A stretch of 11,572 nt of DNA from an uncultured Fidelibacterota bacterium (GTDB lineage: Bacteria; Fidelibacterota; Marinisomatia; Marinisomatales; UBA1611), in assembly GCA_937893835.1 (NCBI GenBank), contig CALCSS010000133.1, positions 1-11,572 of the forward strand, given 5' to 3'. Shown here piece by piece: positions 5,890 to 11,572 of the stretch; positions within the stretch are counted from its first letter, which is position 1, and each line of letters opens with the position of its first letter. Under the pieces are notes generated by a model, which searched no databases, was not told the DNA's origin, and was given only the letters and a program-made list of their open reading frames with translations. The translations under genes were made by a program, and so were the position numbers.

Positions 5890-7701
5890 ATGATACTCAG
5901 ATCCATTCTGGCAACAGACTGTGGTAGTACCACGACCAAGGCCATCCTCATAGAAAATATAAATGATGAATATCGACTCACTTTTAGAGGAGAGGCACCA
6001 ACAACGGTCGAGGCTCCGTTTGAGGATGTTACAAGAGGTGTGTTGAATGCGGTGATGGAGATAGAGGAATTGTCTGGCAGGAGGATCATAGACAATGATA
6101 GGATCATTACCCCATCCAATGAATCAGATGGAGTTGATATCTACATTTCTACGAGCTCTGCTGGTGGGGGTTTACAGATGATGGTAGCGGGTGTGGTCAA
6201 GAGCATGTCTGGTGAGAGCGCTGAAAGAGCGGCATTGGGTGCAGGGTCAATTGTCATGGACATCATCGCATCCAATGATGGAAGACTTCCTCATGAAAAG
6301 ATAAAGAGGATCAGGGAACTTAGGCCTGACATGATCCTTCTTTCTGGTGGAATTGACGGAGGTACCGTTTCACATGTTGTTGAACTGGCAGAGATCCTCG
6401 CAGCGGCCAATCCTCAACCAAGATTAGGTCAAGAATATAAGCTTCCTGTCATCTACGCAGGAAATAATAAGGCGCAAGATAAGATAGACGATACACTGGG
6501 TAAGAAGGTCGACCTTGATATTGTCGATAATATTAGACCTGTACTTGAGAGAGAGAATCTGGAACCATCAAGAGATAAGATACATGACCTTTTCATGGAA
6601 CATGTGATGCAACAGGCACCCGGCTATAAAAAATTGATGTCATGGACGGATGCACCTATCATGCCAACACCTGGCGCAGTTGGCTCTCTAATAGAAATGA
6701 TAGCTGAAAAGGAGGACATCACGGTTGTTGGAGTTGATATTGGGGGAGCCACCACCGATATCTTTTCAGTATTCCAAGGAAAGTTCAATAGGACCGTCAG
6801 CGCAAACCTTGGTATGAGCTACTCAATATGCAATGTGCTAGCCGAATCAGGACTCGATAATGTCCTACGCTGGGTTCCATTTGAGATCGATCGAAAGGAA
6901 CTGACCAATAGAATTGGTAATAAGATGATACGTCCTACCACAGTCCCTCAATCATTGGAAGAATTATTCATTGAGCAATCAATAGCCAGAGAGGCCCTTA
7001 GATTGTCATTCAGACAGCATAAGGAATTCGCTGTGGGGTTGAAGGGAATTCAAAAGGAAAGAACAATTTCAGATGCTTTTGAGCAAACTACGTCTGGAGA
7101 ATCACTTGTCAATATGATGGACCTTGACCTATTGGTCGGTTCTGGTGGGGTATTGAGTCATGCTCCCAGACGAGAGCAATCTGCAAAGATGTTGATTGAT
7201 TCCTTTATGCCAGAAGGTATAACCCAATTGGCCGTTGATTCAATATTCATGATGCCTCAACTAGGAGTTCTGGCCCATGTTGACAAGGAAGAATTCAGCG
7301 AGGAATCACGTAAGGCAGCATTGGAAGTATTTCATAAGGATTGTCTCATAAGACTGGGAACTTGTATCACGCCTGTAGGCAGATCAAAACCAGGCGAGGT
7401 CATCCTCTCTGCAACATTGACCATGAGTGATGGTTCCTCCATTGAACAGGAATTGACCAAGAATGAGATAGTGAGGGTCGAAGCACCCTATGAACCTATA
7501 AAGGCCGTTCTTACCCCATCAAAGAAAATGGATCTCGGAGCTGGTGCTGGTCAACAAATAAGGACCAAGATCTATGGTGGAACGGTGGGCCTGATATTTG
7601 ATGGCAGAGACAGGCCAATAACCATTCCATCTGATCAGGAAAGAAGACTTGAATCTTTGAGGTCATGGTCAAGAGCGTTGAATGAATACCCAGAGAACTA
7701 A
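5890..7701 (+). CDS. MutL/GlmL-like ASKHA-family ATPase with C-terminal extension
   Basis: The 603-residue product belongs to the actin-like ATPase group that includes GlmL (MutL), the accessory protein of glutamate mutase. The phosphate-1 loop is TDCGSTTTK (9-17), the second phosphate loop is VDIGGATTD (282-290), and the adenosine-side motif is GSGGV (417-421). An LSGGIDGG segment (151-158) is also typical of MutL. The protein is longer than clostridial GlmL (about 460 residues). Roughly 120 residues after about 480 look beta-rich, with a Gly-rich stretch LGAGAGQQ, and form an extra domain. No glmS/glmE or other B12-dependent mutase lies in the window, so a glutamate mutase role is unlikely. 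I infer an ATP-driven conformational role for the membrane module encoded just downstream. No Shine-Dalgarno is seen before the ATG, but the start fits the family, since the first strand begins by residue 5. Confidence 0.85.
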   Translation: MILRSILATDCGSTTTKAILIENINDEYRLTFRGEAPTTVEAPFEDVTRGVLNAVMEIEELSGRRIIDNDRIITPSNESDGVDIYISTSSAGGGLQMMVAGVVKSMSGESAERAALGAGSIVMDIIASNDGRLPHEKIKRIRELRPDMILLSGGIDGGTVSHVVELAEILAAANPQPRLGQEYKLPVIYAGNNKAQDKIDDTLGKKVDLDIVDNIRPVLERENLEPSRDKIHDLFMEHVMQQAPGYKKLMSWTDAPIMPTPGAVGSLIEMIAEKEDITVVGVDIGGATTDIFSVFQGKFNRTVSANLGMSYSICNVLAESGLDNVLRWVPFEIDRKELTNRIGNKMIRPTTVPQSLEELFIEQSIAREALRLSFRQHKEFAVGLKGIQKERTISDAFEQTTSGESLVNMMDLDLLVGSGGVLSHAPRREQSAKMLIDSFMPEGITQLAVDSIFMMPQLGVLAHVDKEEFSEESRKAALEVFHKDCLIRLGTCITPVGRSKPGEVILSATLTMSDGSSIEQELTKNEIVRVEAPYEPIKAVLTPSKKMDLGAGAGQQIRTKIYGGTVGLIFDGRDRPITIPSDQERRLESLRSWSRALNEYPEN

Positions 7702-7716
7702 AATAGAACATTAATA

Positions 7717-8844
7717 ATGGCACATGCATATACACCTGGATTAAAAGTACTAAAACATTCGAAAGTTCGGAAAGACCGTAGATTACCCATAAAGGGTGAG
7801 GTATGTAAAAAAGAGGGCGATATGGTGCAGGCTGATGACATTGTCGCAAGAACAAATCTTCCTGGTAATGTGCATATGGTAAAGGTTGCAAATAGATTGA
7901 ATATCTCTCCTGCGGATATTCATGATGTCCTGACCGTCGAAGAAGGTGATAAAGTTAATAAGGGAGATAGGATAGCTCAGACCGATGGCCTATTCGGTTT
8001 TTTTAAATCTGACCTCATGTCACCAGTATCAGGTGAGATAGAATCCATATCAGATGTCACAGGTCAGATCGTCATGCGCGAGGCTCCCATTCCTGTAGAG
8101 GTGGATGCATATGTGAGTGGTGTCGTTTCTAATATCATCGAACAGGAGGGTGTGACAGTTGAATCCAATGCAGCCTATGTTCAGGGTATCTTTGGAATTG
8201 GTGGAGAGGCAAGAGGGTCGCTCTGTGTGATCTCTTCTGAAAGAGGAAATGAATTATCCTTGGAAGATATTAATGAGTCACATGAGGGAAAGATAATTGT
8301 TGGAGGATCATTCATTGGAATAGATGCTTATAAGAAGGCTTTGGAGCTTAATGTAGGAGGGATCGTAGTAGGTGGTTTTAATTACTATGACCTTGAAGAG
8401 GTCTTGGGATATACTCTAGGCGTTGCGATCACAGGGACAGAGGATCTGGTCACCTCATTGATCGTGACCGAAGGTTATGGAAATATTGAAATGAGTGAGC
8501 GCACATTTGATCTATTGAAAGAAAATAATGGTAAATTTGTCTCCATAAATGGAGCCACTCAAATTCGTGCCGGGGTCATTAGACCGGAAATTGTCATTCC
8601 ATTGGAGGATGTTGAAAAAAATACTGATGGAGATCTTAGACCGGAACAACTAGGAATAAAAGAAGGATCTCTGGTAAGAGTTATCAGATCACCGTTCTTT
8701 GGCAAGATAGGTCGGGTCGATTCACTCCCTGCAGAATTACAGCAAATGGAGTCAGAGACAATGGTCAGAGTTGCCAAGGTAAGGGTAGATGATGAGGTTG
8801 TGGTGATCCCTCGATCAAATCTAGAGATGCTTGAGACTGACTGA
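7717..8844 (+). CDS. Soluble protein with barrel-sandwich-hybrid and KOW-like regions, function unknown
   Basis: This 375-residue protein has no signal peptide or membrane helix and is acidic. Residues about 18-130 contain two repeated elements of biotinyl/lipoyl (barrel-sandwich hybrid) type: GEVCKKEGDMVQADD (27-41) and VEEGDKVNKGDRIAQTDG (74-91), followed by SPVSGEIESIS (102-112). There is no Met-Lys-Met biotin site or lipoylation Lys, so the fold is probably structural, as in RNA polymerase beta', membrane-fusion proteins or the N-terminus of RnfC. A central alpha/beta region (about 150-290) has Gly-rich strand ends such as GIFGIGGEARG and GGIVVGGFNYYD. The C-terminus (about 313-370) has a KOW-like pattern, EGSLVRVIRSPFFGKIGRV. 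It follows the ASKHA gene by 15 bases. I recognise it only as an unnamed conserved protein; a cytoplasmic adaptor of the membrane assembly is an inference. Confidence 0.8.
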   Translation: MAHAYTPGLKVLKHSKVRKDRRLPIKGEVCKKEGDMVQADDIVARTNLPGNVHMVKVANRLNISPADIHDVLTVEEGDKVNKGDRIAQTDGLFGFFKSDLMSPVSGEIESISDVTGQIVMREAPIPVEVDAYVSGVVSNIIEQEGVTVESNAAYVQGIFGIGGEARGSLCVISSERGNELSLEDINESHEGKIIVGGSFIGIDAYKKALELNVGGIVVGGFNYYDLEEVLGYTLGVAITGTEDLVTSLIVTEGYGNIEMSERTFDLLKENNGKFVSINGATQIRAGVIRPEIVIPLEDVEKNTDGDLRPEQLGIKEGSLVRVIRSPFFGKIGRVDSLPAELQQMESETMVRVAKVRVDDEVVVIPRSNLEMLETD

Positions 8845-8852
8845 CTAAACAA

Positions 8853-9164
8853 ATGAATATTAAAGAAATTTTTACGTTCAATTCTGAATCCGGTGAATTA
8901 CCTTTGACCCCAGAGGATAAGGTATTTTTAGAGAAGATCGCAAAAAAGATACACCAATACGGACTCATTACACCTGCCGTATTCTTTCTTGAGATGACTA
9001 AACCACTATCACTTTTAGGAAGTCATTTTCTCGTATTTTTTGGTCCGATAATCAACTCCTTTATCCAGGCTGAAAATTATTATAGAACTGTACAAGTTTT
9101 TGAAGAACCAAAAAATGTTGAGATCCTATTGGAGATGATCGAAGAGTTAGATAGAGATGAATGA
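8853..9164 (+). CDS. Small conserved protein of unknown function (103 aa)
   Basis: This short protein starts eight bases after its upstream neighbour and overlaps the next gene by eight bases, which strongly supports it as real. The N-terminal 20 residues are polar. A helix (PEDKVFLEKIAKKIHQY, 20-36) follows. Residues about 39-70 are hydrophobic and aromatic (TPAVFFLEMTKPLSLLG, then LVFFGP) with only a few charges, and could be an amphipathic or membrane-embedded hairpin rather than a full transmembrane helix. The C-terminal part (about 72-103) is an acidic helix ending in ELDRDE. No catalytic motif is visible. Its size and setting suggest a small subunit or membrane tether for the flanking soluble and membrane proteins, which is inference only. 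Confidence 0.75.
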   Translation: MNIKEIFTFNSESGELPLTPEDKVFLEKIAKKIHQYGLITPAVFFLEMTKPLSLLGSHFLVFFGPIINSFIQAENYYRTVQVFEEPKNVEILLEMIEELDRDE

Positions 9165-10020
9165 TCGTGATTTCATGATCGGCAGCGGTATCTTTACATT
9201 GATATTCCTGGGGTATTGGTTTTTTGGTGCGCCCTATTTCATTGTTGAACGATTCGTGATGTTTTTGGCGATCATTGTTTTTAGTGGAATACTCATTTTC
9301 AATACTAGAAAGGCGCAAAGGGGCGAGGAAATCTTTCTTCGAACCATTCCCGGTCTGAAGGCCGTAGAGGAGGCAGTCGGGCGTTCCACTGAGATGGGAA
9401 AACCAGTACTGTTCGTTCCTGGGATCTCTGACATGGATCAGGTGGAGACCGTTGCGGGTGTGATCGTGCTTAGTCATGTGTCCAAGATGACAGCTCGTTA
9501 TGAGACACCACTGAATGTACCGGTTTGTCGTGCCATCGTTATGAAGGCAGCAAGAGAGGCCTGCAAGGAGTCATACTTGGTAGAGGGTCGTCCAGATATG
9601 TTTCACGAGGATATGGTGCACTATGTGACCGATGAACAGTTCGCCTATGCAGCTGGGGTCAATGGGATCATGGTGCGTGAAAAACCTGCCGCCTGCATAT
9701 ATATGGGTAAATTTTATGCTGAGTCACTCATCCTTGCTGAAACTGGAAATTCGATCGGTGCGATTCAAATAGCGGGAACCGCCTCTCAGTCCCAGATACC
9801 TTTTTTTGTGACCGCCTGTGACTATACCTTGATAGGTGAAGAGTTCTTTGCAGCAAGTGCCTACCTATCTGATAAACCTGAATTGGTTGGTGCTGTTAAG
9901 GGACAGGATTTGATAAAGCTGATCATACTAGCGTTGACGATCGGTGGCGTTTTTATTAGAGTCCTATTTGACGCAGGAATCTTGGACCTGAATATCTTGA
10001 ATATATTGACGGTGAGATAG
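9157..10020 (+). CDS. DUF6754-type membrane-anchored protein
   Basis: The 287-residue product has two N-terminal helices (about 8-27 and 33-49), a soluble domain (about 55-245) and one C-terminal helix (about 250-272). Positive charges after the second helix (NTRKAQRGEE) place the soluble domain in the cytoplasm. Characteristic stretches are EEAVGRSTEMGKPVLFVPG (71-89), EQFAYAAGVNGIMVREKPAA, GNSIGAIQIAGTA and ACDYTLIGEEFFAASAYLS. I recall these as belonging to the family named DUF6754; the name is from memory and has no assigned biochemical role. The alternating strands and Gly-rich turns suggest an alpha/beta fold. The ATG at 9157 overlaps the end of the preceding small gene by eight bases. 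A second ATG at 9161 is out of frame. Confidence 0.8.
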   Translation: MNDRDFMIGSGIFTLIFLGYWFFGAPYFIVERFVMFLAIIVFSGILIFNTRKAQRGEEIFLRTIPGLKAVEEAVGRSTEMGKPVLFVPGISDMDQVETVAGVIVLSHVSKMTARYETPLNVPVCRAIVMKAAREACKESYLVEGRPDMFHEDMVHYVTDEQFAYAAGVNGIMVREKPAACIYMGKFYAESLILAETGNSIGAIQIAGTASQSQIPFFVTACDYTLIGEEFFAASAYLSDKPELVGAVKGQDLIKLIILALTIGGVFIRVLFDAGILDLNILNILTVR

Positions 10021-10023
10021 CCC

Positions 10024-10842
10024 ATGCTCTGGAAAAGACAAATACCCATCATGATCGTCTCCGGCATTGGTTTTGCAACCCTACTAGGTTGGTTCATTGA
10101 TCAACCCACCTTCAAGTCCTTTGTAGATGATGATGCGACCCAGTGGTTCGATATTTTAGCTGCCTTTGCGATCTTCCTAGGCGGTCTAAATTTATTCAAA
10201 TTGCAGATGCAAAAAATATTGAGGAAGAAAAAGGGATGGCAGTATAGCCTGTTTGCCATTGGAGGCCTAATATTTGCCTTGCTAGCGGGTTTTGTGATCA
10301 AGGGCAATCCTGAGGCTGCTTGGGGTTCTCATGTGACCGCCAAGGGCACATTATTCAAGTGGATGTTCAACTATATGGTGGCCCCGATGCAGGCAACTAT
10401 GTTTGCGCTATTGGCCTTCTATGTTGCATCTGCATCCTATAGGGCATTCCGTATCAGAAATTTTGAGGCGACTCTTTTACTATCATCAGGGATCATCATC
10501 ATGATAGGTCGCGTGCCATTAGGCAGTTACATCTCTAGCTGGTTCATTTTGTACTTACTCGTTCTCATTGGAGGAATCGTTGTCAATTCATTCTTCAAGA
10601 ACAAACAGTACACGGCCATCTTTGTTGGAGCGGGAATTATCTTGGTCAGCGTGGCTGGGAATTCCATGGGCTGGCCATTAGATGAGCCTGGGATCTTCTA
10701 TCTGCCATATCTACAGGAGTGGATCTACAGATATCCAAACAGTGCTGGTTCAAGATCCATCATGATAGGCATCGGGTTGGGAATATTTGGTACCTCCATA
10801 CGTTACATACTGGGAATAGAGAGATCATACATAGGCGAATGA
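10024..10842 (+). CDS. Polytopic inner-membrane protein, function unknown
   Basis: The protein has 272 residues and about eight hydrophobic segments, near 6-25, 41-60, 73-93, 118-137, 148-165, 171-190, 197-213 and 245-264. The longest loops are a Lys/Arg-rich one (64-71, presumably cytoplasmic) and one with several aromatic residues (about 214-243, GWPLDEPGIFYLPYLQEWIY). Two further stretches look conserved: SYRAFRIRNFEATLLL (138-153) and the C-terminal YILGIERSYIGE. I see no transporter signature and cannot assign a substrate. It starts three bases after the DUF6754-type gene, and its stop overlaps the next start, so the three membrane proteins are probably made together. A multi-helix membrane core for the assembly is the simplest inference. 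Confidence 0.8.
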   Translation: MLWKRQIPIMIVSGIGFATLLGWFIDQPTFKSFVDDDATQWFDILAAFAIFLGGLNLFKLQMQKILRKKKGWQYSLFAIGGLIFALLAGFVIKGNPEAAWGSHVTAKGTLFKWMFNYMVAPMQATMFALLAFYVASASYRAFRIRNFEATLLLSSGIIIMIGRVPLGSYISSWFILYLLVLIGGIVVNSFFKNKQYTAIFVGAGIILVSVAGNSMGWPLDEPGIFYLPYLQEWIYRYPNSAGSRSIMIGIGLGIFGTSIRYILGIERSYIGE

Positions 10843-11572
10843 TGAACTATTTGATTGAGATGATATTGAAACTTGCCAAAGTGGATAGAAGATGGATCTT
10901 CTTGATCATTGGTATAGTGGTGTTGATTCCTTTGATATATCCATTGTCATTACCTGTAAGACCTGGCAAGGACTCACAACAGGTATATGATTTTGTTGAG
11001 TCCCTTGAACCAAACTCGAAAATATTATTATCAGTTGAATATGGACCAAGCACCAAACCAGAGATACACCCAATGGTGACATCCTTGCTACGTCATTTGT
11101 TTGGTCTTAAAAGAGGTCATAAGGTCTATGTGACCTGTTTATGGGCTGATGGTCAGTTCATGGCAGAGGAGGCGCTTGATGAGGTTGCGGTCAATGAGTA
11201 TGGACTTACCTATGGTGAGGACTTCGTCTTATTGGGCTTTAGACCCGGTGCTGAGGCCGTCGTGAAAGGAATAGTCAGTGATATCAGAAAGGTTTTTACC
11301 ATAGACGCCAAAGGAACCAAACTGGCAGAGATTCCAATGATGGAGGGGGTCAATAGATTTGAGGACTTTGATTTCTTGTTCTCAGGATCAGCAGGTTACC
11401 CCGGTACGACAGAATGGGTACTCTTTGCATCTGACCCCACTGGTGTTCCAATGAGCACGGGAACGACATCGATCATTGTAAACGAGATGATGCCCTACGT
11501 ATTGGGCGGACAGATACAAGGCATACTGGCTGGCATGCCAGGCGCTGCAGAGTATGAGAAATTAATAGGCGT
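10839..11572 (+). CDS. Membrane-anchored protein with outward-facing alpha/beta domain, partial (C-terminus outside window)
   Basis: The frame begins with ATGATG at 10839, overlapping the upstream stop, and stays open to the end of the window (244 full codons), so the gene is truncated. Basic residues (Lys11, Lys14, Arg17, Arg18) precede a single helix at about 19-37, which predicts that the rest is outside the cytoplasmic membrane. The soluble part alternates strands and helices: SKILLSVEYGPSTKPEIHP, GHKVYVTCLWADGQFMAEEA, YGEDFVLLGFRPGAEAVVKG, DFDFLFSGSAGYPGTTEWVL and VLGGQIQGILAGMPGAAEYE. This gives a Rossmann-like impression, but no nucleotide or metal site is identifiable. It does not match a named family that I know. 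Translational coupling to the polytopic protein suggests that it is the external subunit of the same complex. Confidence 0.75.
   Translation, partial: MMNYLIEMILKLAKVDRRWIFLIIGIVVLIPLIYPLSLPVRPGKDSQQVYDFVESLEPNSKILLSVEYGPSTKPEIHPMVTSLLRHLFGLKRGHKVYVTCLWADGQFMAEEALDEVAVNEYGLTYGEDFVLLGFRPGAEAVVKGIVSDIRKVFTIDAKGTKLAEIPMMEGVNRFEDFDFLFSGSAGYPGTTEWVLFASDPTGVPMSTGTTSIIVNEMMPYVLGGQIQGILAGMPGAAEYEKLIG

Noticed and set aside
5890..7701. Annotation as glutamate mutase or DNA mismatch repair MutL
   Set aside because: It has ASKHA motifs and not the GHKL motifs of mismatch-repair MutL. No mutase subunits accompany it, so neither label is supported.
7702..7716. Possible terminator or promoter between the ASKHA gene and the next gene
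   Set aside because: The gap is only 15 bases, AT-rich, with no hairpin and no room for a promoter.
7511..7891. 126-codon open frame on the minus strand across the ASKHA/next-gene boundary
   Set aside because: It is antisense to two well-supported genes, has no recognisable motif and has no start context. It is an overlap artefact.
9061..9477. 138-codon open frame on the minus strand
   Set aside because: It lies opposite the small gene and the DUF6754-type gene, with a composition unlike a real protein and no family resemblance.

Overview
The window (about 40% GC) is dense and almost entirely coding. One truncated gene runs leftward off the start. From position 390 to the end, eleven genes all read rightward with gaps of at most 21 bases or short overlaps. 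No tRNA, rRNA, CRISPR array, insertion sequence or convincing terminator is visible. Two lipoproteins with recognisable lipoboxes, a PEGA-like secreted protein and CdsA indicate a diderm bacterium. Most starts lack a clear Shine-Dalgarno sequence, and the only good promoter candidate (TTTG-N22-TAAATTTC) looks like a Bacteroidota-type promoter. I infer a member of the FCB group, with Candidatus Marinimicrobia (SAR406/Marinisomatota) as my best guess. That placement is an impression from gene content and style, not a demonstrated assignment.

Layout: 1-333 (minus) is the N-terminal part of a secreted PEGA-like protein. A 56-base divergent spacer follows. The first rightward block (390-5876) looks like housekeeping and envelope genes: a large TPR lipoprotein, a dihydroorotate dehydrogenase-like flavoenzyme with a TTG start and a class 1-like active site, the tRNA wobble 2'-O-methyltransferase TrmL, an RlpA-type lipoprotein, a lipid kinase of the DagK/sphingosine kinase superfamily, and the CDP-diacylglycerol synthase CdsA.

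The second block (5890 to the end, incomplete) is the most interesting part. It encodes a MutL/GlmL-like ASKHA ATPase with an extra C-terminal domain, a soluble protein with barrel-sandwich-hybrid and KOW-like regions, a 103-residue protein of unknown function, a membrane-anchored DUF6754-type protein, a polytopic membrane protein with about eight helices, and a membrane-anchored protein whose soluble domain is predicted to face outward. No glutamate mutase or other corrinoid enzyme accompanies the ATPase. Tight packing, including overlapping starts, suggests that these products form or maintain one membrane-associated assembly of unknown function. From memory, comparable gene sets exist in Chloroflexota and some other phyla without an assigned role. 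This is the best candidate in the window for an undescribed system.
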